From: Mariniphaga anaerophila
GTDB taxonomy: Bacteria > Bacteroidota > Bacteroidia > Bacteroidales > Prolixibacteraceae
NCBI RefSeq assembly: GCF_900129025.1
Contig: NZ_FQUM01000003.1
Span: 558,001 to 622,000, forward strand
DNA length: 64,000 nucleotides
Reading direction: 5' to 3'
Shown: piece after piece, positions 1 through 8,191 of the stretch
How positions within the stretch are numbered: the stretch's first letter is position 1
How the letters are laid out: every line of letters starts with the position of its first letter
Program-made: the position numbers and the translations under genes
Notes under the pieces: model-generated
Databases searched by the model: none
Seen by the model: only the letters and a program-made list of their open reading frames with translations
Told to the model about the DNA's origin: nothing

Positions 1-2
1 TG

Positions 3-383
3 GACGAAAAGCTGCTTTTCAAAACCGGAAAATGGGATGTTGATCCTAACGGGCAAAAGGCATTGAGCAATTTAAGCCAACTGCTGGCCGAAAATACCGA
101 CATCAACATTATGGTAGAAGGACACACAGACAACGTGCCTATGCGTGGATCGGGAGACGTAAAAGACAACTGGGATTTGAGCGTAATGCGCGCAACTGCT
201 GTCACAAAAATTCTAACCCAGAACAAACAGCTCAAACCAGACCGTATTATTGCCGCCGGACGCAGCGAATATGTCCCTCTTGCAACAAATGAAAGTGCAG
301 AAGGGAAGCAAATGAACCGCCGCACAGAAATAATTCTTTCGCCCAAGTTAGATGAAGTACTGGAAATATTAGAGGCAAACTGA
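3..383 (+). CDS. OmpA/MotB-family protein, C-terminal part (5' end outside window)
   Basis: The reading frame is open from the left edge, so only the last 126 residues are visible. They form an OmpA-like peptidoglycan-binding domain: a 'VEGHTDNVP' motif, then 'NWDLSVMRA' and 'MNRRTEI', the conserved Asp and Arg positions that hold diaminopimelate in this family. The protein probably anchors an outer-membrane or periplasmic structure to the cell wall. The usual domain length is about 110-120 residues, so the domain is essentially complete and the N-terminal part (signal peptide, coiled coil or barrel) is missing. The tail after the domain is short and acidic. The family is certain; which OmpA-type protein it is cannot be told. 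Confidence 0.85.
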   Translation, partial: DEKLLFKTGKWDVDPNGQKALSNLSQLLAENTDINIMVEGHTDNVPMRGSGDVKDNWDLSVMRATAVTKILTQNKQLKPDRIIAAGRSEYVPLATNESAEGKQMNRRTEIILSPKLDEVLEILEAN

Positions 384-601
384 TGGAATACCAGGAAGAT
401 TCCGACACAAAAAGAAGCGACGAAACCTGCACAAGATATTAATATTCTGCAGAATAAAAGAAACAAACATCCGACAACACCAACTGTAACAACACAGACA
501 AACGGGGACCGCCCTAAAAAGGTGCATTTCCAAAATGAAGGCAAGATTAAAATTTATTAAAAAATCAACGCAAAAAACGGACAAAACATCCCAACTTTTA
601 T

Positions 602-609
602 TACTTTTG
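602..609 (+). promoter_or_regulatory. candidate -7 box of tRNA-Gln promoter
   Basis: TACTTTTG fits the Bacteroidota TAnnTTTG -7 element and ends 12 nt before the tRNA. No good TTTG -33 element is seen about 20 nt upstream, so the promoter rests on one box and on position. Confidence 0.35.
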
Positions 610-621
610 CAGCCTGAAAAT

Positions 622-694
622 TGTCCTGTGGTGTAATTGGCAACACGTCTGACTCTGGATCAGAAGAGTCCAGGTTCGAGCCCTGGCAGGACAA
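622..694 (+). tRNA. tRNA-Gln (anticodon CTG)
   Basis: A full cloverleaf can be drawn. The acceptor arms TGTCCTG and CAGGACA pair over 7 bp, the anticodon stem TCTGA/TCAGA encloses loop CTCTGGA with anticodon CTG, and the T-loop is GTTCGAG. Discriminator A is followed by a genomically encoded CCA (695-697). It reads codon CAG. Confidence 0.95.
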
Positions 695-708
695 CCAAGT
701 CAAAAATA

Positions 709-745
709 AAATCCTTGTAATTGATGAAGTTACAAGGATTTTTTA
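709..745 (+). terminator. intrinsic terminator after tRNA-Gln
   Basis: A perfect 12-bp inverted repeat (709-720 with 730-741, arm AAATCCTTGTAA) with a 9-nt loop runs into a T-rich tract. It lies 12 nt after the encoded CCA, as expected for a tRNA transcript end. Confidence 0.75.
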
Positions 746-777
746 TTTCATCTAAAATTACTGAAATTTTCATTCTA

Positions 778-900
778 TGGCGAGTGGCAAACAATTCTAC
801 TGAAAGCTTCAATGCTAGACTAAAAGCTTTCAGGACTAGTCAAAGATGTGTTGTAGACATTAGAATCTTCCTGGTTAGATTGACTAAAATTTATGCTTAA
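778..900 (+). pseudogene. 3' remnant of an ISAon1-like transposase
   Basis: An open stretch of about 40 codons ends at TAA 898-900 and reads '..NNSTESFNARLKAF..' then '..FLVRLTKIYA'. This resembles the C-terminal end of DDE transposases of the ISAon1 type common in Bacteroidota, where an Asn-Ala-Glu-Ser-Phe-Asn block is followed by a 'FLFR..KIYA' end. No start codon, upstream catalytic residues or terminal inverted repeats are visible, and the stretch follows directly on the tRNA-Gln terminator. It is best read as a decayed insertion beside a tRNA gene. The family assignment comes from memory of the motif only. Confidence 0.5.
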
Positions 901-944
901 ATTGAAAAACGCCCCGGATAATGAACCGTCCCATGAACTGTCTC

Positions 945-989
945 CGGCTCAATAAAAAACGAAAGCCGGCTCTTTAACAGAACCGGCTT
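945..989 (-). terminator. intrinsic terminator of mutAB operon
   Basis: The inverted repeat AAGCCGG (963-969) / CCGGCTT (983-989) has a 13-nt loop. On the minus strand it is followed by a T-rich run (complement of the A-rich 946-962). It lies 24 nt past the mutB stop. Confidence 0.7.
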
Positions 990-1012
990 CCCTTTGTTTA
1001 TTCCTACTACAA

Positions 1013-3166
1013 TTAACTTTCTTTGTAAGCTTTAATCAATATCTCCAGAATTTTTTTGCCGGCTGCTGCTACGCTGGTTCCCGGACCAAAAATGGCAACT
1101 GCGCCTGAGTCGTAAAGAAACTGATAATCCTGCGGCGGAATTACGCCACCAACAATAACCATGATGTCATCGCGACCCAGTTTTTTCAACTCTTCAATAA
1201 CAGCGGGAACGAGTGTTTTGTGTCCGGCTGCCAGTGATGAAACTCCCAGAACATGCACGTCGTTTTCAACGGCTTGTTTTGCGGCTTCTTCCGGGGTCTG
1301 GAACAGTGGCCCTACGTCAACGTCAAAGCCCAGATCGGCATAACCGGTAGCAACCACTTTGGCGCCCCTGTCGTGTCCGTCCTGTCCCATTTTTGCTACC
1401 ATAATACGCGGCTGGCGGCCTTCCAGTTCGGCAAACTCCTGTGCCAGCTCCTGCGCTTCCTGGAATTCTGATTTGTCTTTTGCTTCTGATTTGTACACGC
1501 CTTCAATTGTTCTGATTACTGCTTTATATCTTCCTGCCACTTTTTCGCAGGCATCTGATATTTCACCCAGCGATGCACGTTTTTTTGCGGCTTCGATGGA
1601 TAACTCCAACAGATTTCCTTTGCCTGTTTCGGCAGCTTTTGTTATGGCTGCCAGTGCAGCTTGTACTTCTTCTTCGTTGCGTTCGGCACGCAATTTTTTC
1701 AACCGTTCGATTTGCGCCTGCCGTACTGCAGTGTTATCGATATCCAGAATATCAATCGGATCTTCTTTTTCGAGACGGTATTTGTTAAGTCCAACAATGG
1801 TCTGATTTCCACTGTCGATTCTTCCCTGCGCCCTTGCTGCTGCCTCCTCGATACGCATTTTTGGAACGCCGGTCTCAATGGCTTTGGCCATGCCTCCCAA
1901 TTTTTCTACTTCCTGAATGAGTTCCCAACCTTTATGTGCCAGTTCATTGGTTAACGATTCAACGTAGTACGAACCGGCCCACGGGTCAAGCGAGCGGCAA
2001 ATTTCAGTTTCCATCTGCAGGTGCAGCTGGGTGTTACGTGCAATTCGTGCAGAAAAGTCGGTTGGCAGCGCGATGGCTTCATCAAGTGCATTGGTGTGCA
2101 AACTCTGCGTATGTCCCAGCGCTGCAGCCATCGCTTCAATAGCTGTGCGGCCTACGTTGTTAAACGGATCCTGCTCGGTAAGCGACCACCCCGATGTTTG
2201 CGAGTGGGTACGCAATGCCATTGATTTTGGATTTTTCGGGTTGAATTCTTTTACAATTTTTGCCCAAAGCATTCTGGCTGCCCGCATTTTGGCAATCTCC
2301 ATAAAATGGTTCATTCCAATGGCCCAGAAAAACGACAGGCGCGGTGCAAAAGCATCAACACCGAGGCCTGCTTTAATTCCTGTCCGCAGGTAATCCAATC
2401 CGTCGGCCAGAGTGTAAGCCATTTCAATGTCGGCAGTAGCACCGGCTTCCTGCATGTGGTATCCCGAAATGGAAATGGAGTTGAATTTGGGCATATATTT
2501 CGAAGTGAACTCGAAAATGTCTGCAATAATTTTCATGGAGAATTCAGGCGGATAAATGTAGGTGTTTCGCACCATGAATTCTTTCAGAATATCGTTTTGG
2601 ATGGTTCCGGACAGTTGTTCCAGCGTTGCGCCCTGTTCCAGTCCGGTAACAATGTAAAAAGCCATAATGGGCAGCACTGCACCATTCATGGTCATGGAAA
2701 CAGACATTTTATCGAGCGGAATCTGGTCGAACAAAATTTTCATGTCTAGGATAGAATCGATGGCTACCCCGGCTTTCCCAACGTCGCCAACCACGCGCGG
2801 GTGGTCAGAATCGTACCCGCGGTGCGTTGCTAGGTCAAATGCAACCGAAAGCCCTTTCTGGCCGGCAGCAAGGTTTCTGCGGTAAAACGCATTGGATTCT
2901 TCTGCCGTAGAAAAACCGGCGTACTGGCGGATGGTCCATGGGCGCATGGCATACATGGCAGAATAGGGACCGCGCAAAAATGGCGGTAATCCTGCTGCAT
3001 AATCCAGGTGCTCCATCCCTTCCAAATCTTCTTTGGTATAGATGGGTTTCACCGGAATCTGTTCCGGAGTTAACCAGTTTTTCTCATTATTATTTGCAGC
3101 CTTCCCCGCGGGATGATTTTTCTGAAAGGCTGTTTTTATATTTATGTCTTTAAAATTTGGTGTCAT
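1013..3166 (-). CDS. mutB: methylmalonyl-CoA mutase large (catalytic) subunit
   Basis: It interconverts methylmalonyl-CoA and succinyl-CoA with adenosylcobalamin, serving propionate formation or use in the cytoplasm. The 717 residues match the usual length. The N-terminal two thirds are the TIM-barrel substrate domain, with the expected '[13 protein letters not shown]' block carrying the active-site Tyr. The last ~130 residues are the B12-binding domain with the DxHxxG motif (D-G-H-D-R-G, His about residue 598), the lower cobalt ligand. It follows mutA after 12 nt on the same strand, so the two form one operon ending in the hairpin at 945-989. The identification is secure. Confidence 0.97.
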   Translation of the reverse strand: MTPNFKDINIKTAFQKNHPAGKAANNNEKNWLTPEQIPVKPIYTKEDLEGMEHLDYAAGLPPFLRGPYSAMYAMRPWTIRQYAGFSTAEESNAFYRRNLAAGQKGLSVAFDLATHRGYDSDHPRVVGDVGKAGVAIDSILDMKILFDQIPLDKMSVSMTMNGAVLPIMAFYIVTGLEQGATLEQLSGTIQNDILKEFMVRNTYIYPPEFSMKIIADIFEFTSKYMPKFNSISISGYHMQEAGATADIEMAYTLADGLDYLRTGIKAGLGVDAFAPRLSFFWAIGMNHFMEIAKMRAARMLWAKIVKEFNPKNPKSMALRTHSQTSGWSLTEQDPFNNVGRTAIEAMAAALGHTQSLHTNALDEAIALPTDFSARIARNTQLHLQMETEICRSLDPWAGSYYVESLTNELAHKGWELIQEVEKLGGMAKAIETGVPKMRIEEAAARAQGRIDSGNQTIVGLNKYRLEKEDPIDILDIDNTAVRQAQIERLKKLRAERNEEEVQAALAAITKAAETGKGNLLELSIEAAKKRASLGEISDACEKVAGRYKAVIRTIEGVYKSEAKDKSEFQEAQELAQEFAELEGRQPRIMVAKMGQDGHDRGAKVVATGYADLGFDVDVGPLFQTPEEAAKQAVENDVHVLGVSSLAAGHKTLVPAVIEELKKLGRDDIMVIVGGVIPPQDYQFLYDSGAVAIFGPGTSVAAAGKKILEILIKAYKES

Positions 3167-3178
3167 TTTATTTGATTT

Positions 3179-5041
3179 TTAGATTCCCAATTTGGTTTGA
3201 TATGCTTTCAGGTCTTCCAGAATATTGCTTTTTACATGGACGAAATTTGTAATCCCTTTTTCTTCAAGTTCCGGCTGACATTTCGGAGCGCCGGCAATTA
3301 CCAATATTTCTTTGTCCAGAAGTCCGGCTATCTGCGGGGCAATTTCTGCATATTCTTCGTCTGAGCTGCATACTACAACAATGTCGGCATTTTTTGCTCT
3401 GGCTGCTTCAACGCCGGCTGCTGCCGAATCAAATCCGTTATTGTCGATCACTTCGAACCCGGCTACTGCAAAAAAGTTGCAGCTAAACTGAGCCCGGGCT
3501 TTGCGCATGGCCAGGTTGCCCATCGTCAGCATAAAAGCAACCGGACGTTTGTTGTCTTTTGCGTACATGTCGGTTTTGTAACGCAGTGCTTCAAACGGTT
3601 GGGCAATGCGGTACGGTTTCAGCGTTTCCACATCGGCACCTTGTTCTGTGTTGTCTGTCGCTTCAAAAACCCAGTCGGGGAAATCTGTTTTGGCTGTTTC
3701 AGTAAAATTGGGAAACTGGTTCACTCCCAGCAGATTTTCGCGACGAAGTGCTGCGCTTGTGCTCCGTTTAGCAGCCATCGTTTTAATTTCATTCTGGATG
3801 AATCCTTTTTTAAATGCCTGAATGAAACCGCCTTTTTTCTGTACTTCCAGAAACAATTTCCAGGCGTGCTCTGCCAACGAAGCAGTAAGATTTTCAATGT
3901 AATATGAACCGGCTCCCGGGTCTGAAACTTTGTCGAGATGCGATTCTTCTTTTAGCAAAATTTGCTGGTTGCGTGCAATACGTTCCGAAAATTCGGTGGT
4001 GTCGCCCAAAATGGCATTAAACGGAAGTACGGTAATGGAATCTGCTCCGCCTAATACTGCCGACATGGCCTCGGTTTGGGTGCGCAGCATATTCACATAA
4101 GGATCGTAAATAGTTTTGTTGTAACTGTTGGTTTCGCAATGGGAAATAAGCTCGGCAACTTCGTCGTTTTTCGGGTTGAATGCTTTTACAATTTGTGCCC
4201 AAAGCAACCGGGCAGCGCGTAATTTGGCAATTTCCATAAAGTAGTTGTTGCTAATGCCAAAGTTGAATTTTATGTTGCCGGCCACATATTCAATGTTAAG
4301 CCCGGCGTCTGTCAGTTTGGTCAGGTATTCAACGCCCTGAGCCAGAGAAAATGCCAGTTCCTGCACAATGGATGCACCGCTGTTCGCAAAAAATTTCCCG
4401 TTAACACCGATTACTCTGAAGTGGGGGATTTTCCGGGTTTTATTAATTGCATTTGCTATTTCGTCCAAAGCATCGGGCTTTAGTTTTCCTTTAAGAACAA
4501 ACGAGCCGATGGGATCAGACGAAGATGAACCGACGATGTTATTTTTGTTTTCTTTTCTTTCTGAAATGTATTCTGCAAAAGGCAGGGCACAATTGCAGTT
4601 GCCGCAACGACAAATAAAATTGATTTCAACCGCTTCCAGGCAAATGTCTTTTAGCAGGATTTCCAGATCGGCTTTTTCGACTTTTGTAGCGCAGTCGAAA
4701 CAAAAGCCCAGCGAATTTACCCCTTTGCCGAGGATGCTTAACGCTTTTTTGTTGGCCTCACTGAAATCTTTCACTGCAATATCCTGGCGGATAAGCCATT
4801 CATTGCCTGTTTTTTTGTTTCCGCGCACATACGGAAATTCTCCGGGAAGTGCGTTGAGGAAGTCTAGTCCTTCCAGGTTTTGTCGGCGATAGTAGGGGCG
4901 CACGTTAAATCCTTCGTGCGTTCTCCAGACCAGCGCTCTCTCATAATCTCTGCCTTTTAAATCAGCATTTATTTTTGCTTCCCACTCTTCTGTTGTTACG
5001 GGTGGAAAATTGGTGAAAAGCTTTTGGTTTTGATCTGTCAT
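3179..5041 (-). CDS. mutA: methylmalonyl-CoA mutase small subunit
   Basis: This is the non-catalytic partner of MutB in the heterodimeric enzyme. Its 620 residues show the same two-domain plan as MutB (shared 'FMEIAKLRAARLLWAQIVKAFNPKN' region at about 260-290, and 'DPGAGSYYIE'). The C-terminal cobalamin-like domain lacks the DxHxxG motif, as is normal for this subunit, so it cannot bind B12 through histidine. It is the first gene of the operon. A TAATTTTG box lies 30 nt upstream of the ATG. The first residues are acidic/polar with no signal peptide, so the protein is cytoplasmic. Confidence 0.95.
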   Translation of the reverse strand: MTDQNQKLFTNFPPVTTEEWEAKINADLKGRDYERALVWRTHEGFNVRPYYRRQNLEGLDFLNALPGEFPYVRGNKKTGNEWLIRQDIAVKDFSEANKKALSILGKGVNSLGFCFDCATKVEKADLEILLKDICLEAVEINFICRCGNCNCALPFAEYISERKENKNNIVGSSSSDPIGSFVLKGKLKPDALDEIANAINKTRKIPHFRVIGVNGKFFANSGASIVQELAFSLAQGVEYLTKLTDAGLNIEYVAGNIKFNFGISNNYFMEIAKLRAARLLWAQIVKAFNPKNDEVAELISHCETNSYNKTIYDPYVNMLRTQTEAMSAVLGGADSITVLPFNAILGDTTEFSERIARNQQILLKEESHLDKVSDPGAGSYYIENLTASLAEHAWKLFLEVQKKGGFIQAFKKGFIQNEIKTMAAKRSTSAALRRENLLGVNQFPNFTETAKTDFPDWVFEATDNTEQGADVETLKPYRIAQPFEALRYKTDMYAKDNKRPVAFMLTMGNLAMRKARAQFSCNFFAVAGFEVIDNNGFDSAAAGVEAARAKNADIVVVCSSDEEYAEIAPQIAGLLDKEILVIAGAPKCQPELEEKGITNFVHVKSNILEDLKAYQTKLGI

Positions 5042-5343
5042 GTTGAAAATAATTTAGTAAAAATAGGTGAACAAAATTAGCCTATTTAAAAGATTGAGCA
5101 TGAGAAAATAGGAGGATTTTAGGGATTATTAATAAAAATCATGTTTTTAGGGTGGATATGTAAAATTATTCTTACCAGTTTTTAGTGAAGAGTAAATTTC
5201 GCAATGCCTGGTTTATAGTTAATTCGTATTGTCTGCTGTTCGGTTCAATCGGGCGAGTCGACCTGGTCTTGTTCTGCTTTCCTTAACGTTTTTTCACCTT
5301 CGGTTTTCATCAGAATTTTCTAACTTGCATTCTCATTTTTGAA
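5042..5343. other. divergent intergenic region mutA / tubby-like gene
   Basis: About 300 AT-rich bases separate two divergent genes. Apart from the candidate mutA -7 box at 5072-5079, I see no riboswitch-like fold, repeat or small gene. In particular there is no recognisable cobalamin box before the B12-enzyme operon. Confidence 0.5.
5072..5079 (-). promoter_or_regulatory. candidate -7 box of mutA promoter
   Basis: On the minus strand this reads TAATTTTG, a match to TAnnTTTG, 30 nt before the mutA ATG. A convincing -33 TTTG at the right spacing was not found. Confidence 0.4.
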
Positions 5344-5853
5344 ATGTTGGGAATGGATAAGTTGCAATGGACAAAAGATATTTTTGGGCCTAAGCTGGAA
5401 ATCAGTCATGGCGAGGAACTTATCGGCAGTATCCGGTGGGAGAGCATGATGAGTTCGAAGGCACAGGCAATAATTAACGGGAAACTTTTTATTCTGAATC
5501 GTGAGTTTTTTCTTTCAAAACTTGAGATTTACGACGCCAACGACCAGTCACTACTGGGAATGGTGATGATAAACCTGTTTAATCCGCGCACCGACGTGGT
5601 GATAAATGGCAAGCGTTTCGAACTGGAGATTCAGAACTTCTGGCAATCGCGTTGGTCGTGGAAGTTCAACGGAGTTGAGATGATTACCTATACGTCCAAT
5701 GAATTTTTAACAAAAGACAAGGGCGAGATTGAACTGTTTACTGCGGTAAACGACGAAGTTGAAATTCTTATTCTGCTCGGATTGTTTGTCCGCAACCAGT
5801 TTGTCCTTTTTATGCTGCTGATTTTGTTGATAGTAATTTTGATTGTACTATAA
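5344..5853 (+). CDS. hypothetical membrane-anchored protein, possibly tubby/LURP-one-like
   Basis: I do not recognise this 169-residue protein securely. Residues 1-140 alternate short hydrophobic and polar strands with 'NGK' turns ('IINGKLFILNREF', 'VVINGKRFELEI'), the look of an all-beta domain such as the tubby-C/LURP-one fold. Residues ~143-169 are a run of Leu/Ile/Val with 'VRNQF' just before it, a C-terminal membrane anchor. There is no N-terminal signal, so the domain would face the cytoplasm. Start codons at 5344 and 5353 are both possible. It is monocistronic, with a strong terminator 5 nt after the stop. Confidence 0.65.
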   Translation: MLGMDKLQWTKDIFGPKLEISHGEELIGSIRWESMMSSKAQAIINGKLFILNREFFLSKLEIYDANDQSLLGMVMINLFNPRTDVVINGKRFELEIQNFWQSRWSWKFNGVEMITYTSNEFLTKDKGEIELFTAVNDEVEILILLGLFVRNQFVLFMLLILLIVILIVL

Positions 5854-5857
5854 AAAG

Positions 5858-5884
5858 AAAAGGCTGTCCTTTGACAGCCTTTTT
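5858..5884 (+). terminator. intrinsic terminator
   Basis: AAAAGGCTGTC pairs with GACAGCCTTTT around a 4-nt CTTT loop and ends in a T-run. It lies 5 nt after the stop at 5853. The A-run on the other side means it could also act on the minus strand for the murQ transcript. Confidence 0.85.
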
Positions 5885-5937
5885 GCTCCCGGTTTCCCGG
5901 GAAAACCTAAACCAACTAAACCTAATAAACCATAAAC

Positions 5938-5953
5938 CTGCCAGAAAGCAGGC
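5938..5953 (-). terminator. weak candidate terminator downstream of murQ
   Basis: CCTGC/GCAGG arms enclose a 6-nt loop. Read on the minus strand the hairpin is followed by a T-rich stretch with repeated TTTAGG-like words. The stem is short, so this is tentative; the stronger hairpin at 5858-5884 could serve instead. Confidence 0.3.
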
Positions 5954-6066
5954 CTGATGATTATCTTCAATATTTTGTTTCAACTTTTTTGCAAAATCCG
6001 ATATTTAAAAATATCCTTTTCTGCTTTGGTGAGCAAAGATATTAAAAAATATTCTACTTATTGTGC

Positions 6067-6882
6067 TTACTCTGAACTTTGACCGGCCTGATCGAGAACT
6101 TTTTGCACCGACCCGTGCAGAAGCAAAAGCCTGCGGGCTTTCTCTGCCGTATAGCCCAGTTCGTCCATAATCATGTGGGTGCCGCGTTCTACCAGCTTTT
6201 TATTTGTTAATTGCATGTTAACCATTTTATTGCCTTTTACCCTCCCCATCTGAATCATCAGCGTGGTGGTAATCATGTTCAGGATTAGTTTCTGCGCTGT
6301 TCCTGACTTCATTCGCGTACTGCCAGTAACAAACTCAGGCCCAACAATGGCTTCTATGGGAATGTCGACATTTCGTGCCAGTTCGGAATCGGGGTTGCTG
6401 GTAATACATGCTGTCAGGATTCCTTGCTCGCGGGCGTTTCTTACAGCTCCTATAACAAAAGGTGTTCGTCCCGAAGCAGCAATGCCAACTACTGTATCCA
6501 GTTGGTTGATGTTAAATTTTTGAAGTTCCTGCCACGAGAGGTTTTCGTTGTCCTCAGCAGATTCAACTGCTTTGCGGATGGCCTGGTCTCCGCCGGCAAT
6601 AAGGCCAATAACCAAATCGTAACCCACTCCGTACGTTGGCGGAATTTCAGAGGCATCCAAAATTCCCAGTCTTCCGCTGGTTCCCGCTCCGATATAAAAA
6701 AGCCGTCCCCCTTTTTTTACCCGGGGAACAATTTCTGAAACCAGCTTTTCTATTTGCGGAATTGTTTTTTCCACTGCCGGTAATACTTTTTTGTCTTCGT
6801 TGTGGATTCCGTCCAACAACTCGCGAATACTCATCTTTTCAAGATTGTTGTATTGCGAACTCGATTCAGTAATACTACTCAT
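6067..6882 (-). CDS. murQ: N-acetylmuramic acid 6-phosphate etherase
   Basis: It removes the lactyl ether from MurNAc-6-phosphate to give GlcNAc-6-phosphate in peptidoglycan recycling. The SIS-fold signature 'GAGTSGRLGILDASEIPPT' near residue 65 carries the catalytic Glu of this family. The conserved 'GSTRMKSGTAQK' block (about residue 187) and the C-terminal UBA-like helices 'MIMDELGYTAEKAR' are present. At 271 residues it is slightly shorter than the usual ~300 but contains every expected block. It starts 4 nt after the kinase stop, so the two are one transcription unit: kinase makes MurNAc-6-P, MurQ cleaves it. Confidence 0.93.
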   Translation of the reverse strand: MSSITESSSQYNNLEKMSIRELLDGIHNEDKKVLPAVEKTIPQIEKLVSEIVPRVKKGGRLFYIGAGTSGRLGILDASEIPPTYGVGYDLVIGLIAGGDQAIRKAVESAEDNENLSWQELQKFNINQLDTVVGIAASGRTPFVIGAVRNAREQGILTACITSNPDSELARNVDIPIEAIVGPEFVTGSTRMKSGTAQKLILNMITTTLMIQMGRVKGNKMVNMQLTNKKLVERGTHMIMDELGYTAEKARRLLLLHGSVQKVLDQAGQSSE

Positions 6883-6886
6883 CAGT

Positions 6887-7726
6887 TCAAAATTGTTTGT
6901 GGTACTCCATTAATTTTAATAAAGGTTCCTTTAGTATAATTCCCAGAACCAAATTGCGTTTCAAAAGTACGTTTTTTAGCTGTTCCTGAAAAAAGAACGC
7001 CACTGAACCTACAAAACAAATGGGCTGCTTTTCGAAACCTGAATACTGAGCTACATTGCGAAAAATGAATGAATCGAATTCGCTTTGCACCAGGTTCTCA
7101 CAATATTCGTGTTCAATATTTTCTTTTAGAAAAGGAACAAAACCCGCCAGAAATTTGTTGGGTTTTTCCTGCCGGTAAACCCGATTCAGAAATTCTGCAT
7201 ATTCAATGGGATATTTTTCTGCAAATAGTTTTACCAGCTCTTCGGGCATCATATTTTTTAGGAAATCACCAACCAGCTTTCTTCCCAGAACCGCACCGCT
7301 CCCTTCATCTCCCAGAATAAATCCCAGCGGCGGAACATGAGCTGTAATTTCTTCTCCGTTGTACTGGCACGAGTTGGCGCCGGTTCCTAAAATGCATGCT
7401 ATTCCGCTTTTTTTGCCCAGTGTGGCATGGGCAGCTGCAAGCAAATCGCTGTGCACTTCCTTTTGGGCGTTGGGAAAGAATGGTTCAAGTGCCTTTTTAA
7501 TTACGTTTGCTTTTTCTTCGTTTACAATGCCAGCGCCGTAAAAAAATATTTTCTCCACCTCTTCCGGAAGGTGGGCTATCCGACTTTCTTTCCACTCTGC
7601 AACTATGTTTTCTGTTGTGCGAAAAAACGGATTTACACCGCCGGTGTTAAACAGTTCTGGCTCTTTTCCCGCCACTGAAAAACACCAGCTTGTTTTGGTA
7701 GAGCCACTGTCTGCAATAAGTATCAT
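6887..7726 (-). CDS. BadF/BadG-type sugar kinase, probably MurNAc/GlcNAc kinase
   Basis: This is an ASKHA-fold kinase of the N-acetylglucosamine-kinase type. The N-terminal phosphate-1 loop reads 'MILIADSGSTKTSW', 'CILGTGANSC' is the second phosphate loop, and 'PLGFILGDEGSGAVLGRKL' is the family signature. The 279-residue length is normal. Its position directly upstream of murQ in a 4-nt-spaced pair points to phosphorylation of MurNAc (and/or GlcNAc) released from cell-wall turnover. The substrate assignment comes from context; the sequence alone gives only the family. Confidence 0.85.
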   Translation of the reverse strand: MILIADSGSTKTSWCFSVAGKEPELFNTGGVNPFFRTTENIVAEWKESRIAHLPEEVEKIFFYGAGIVNEEKANVIKKALEPFFPNAQKEVHSDLLAAAHATLGKKSGIACILGTGANSCQYNGEEITAHVPPLGFILGDEGSGAVLGRKLVGDFLKNMMPEELVKLFAEKYPIEYAEFLNRVYRQEKPNKFLAGFVPFLKENIEHEYCENLVQSEFDSFIFRNVAQYSGFEKQPICFVGSVAFFFQEQLKNVLLKRNLVLGIILKEPLLKLMEYHKQF

Positions 7727-8191
7727 TTTATGTGTATTTATTTGTTCAATAAGTAATTGGTTTACTCTTTTTGTTTCTGTCCGAAAATTCAGCCTAGCTC
7801 ATCTTTACATGTTCAGGTCGTAAAAATAGGGCATTTTACTGTGCTAAACTAAAAGTATATTTTGAAAGTTGACTCTCTGGTAATTTATAAAAGTTTATTT
7901 GTTTTATCTGAATGCTCCCGGGCCGGAAAATAATTGCGTAAACTGATTTTGGTCAGCTTCTTATTTACTGTTTTTTTTCAAAATTGAGAACTAGCAAAAG
8001 AACCATTCAATTTCCCTGATGTTTACAATTTCATTTGTGGTGGTTCAGGTCTTTTAAAAAGAATATATTTGCTTCAGCAAAAAGAGTTTAATTTTTTGAG
8101 ATGAAACGGGCATGGTAAATTGTTAGCACAATGTAGTATAACCATCGTGCGGGTTACATGAGTCGCCATCCAAATAAACAATTTCAAACAG
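7727..8191. other. divergent intergenic region kinase / GHL10 gene
   Basis: This region is 465 AT-rich bases. A candidate -7 box TATATTTG for the rightward gene lies at 8064-8071. No small ORF with a convincing start, no RNA gene and no repeat were seen. Confidence 0.5.
8064..8071 (+). promoter_or_regulatory. candidate -7 box for the GHL10-type gene
   Basis: TATATTTG matches TAnnTTTG exactly. A TTTG at 8034-8037 is 26 nt away, longer than the usual 19-21. The implied 5' leader is about 115 nt. Confidence 0.4.

Noticed and set aside
1161-2749. Several plus-strand open frames of 60-148 codons across mutB
   Set aside because: All are opposite a full-length, conserved mutB and contain no recognisable domain.
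5042-5343. Possible cobalamin riboswitch before mutAB
   Set aside because: No B12-box-like sequence or multi-helix fold could be found, and mutase genes are not usual targets of that riboswitch.
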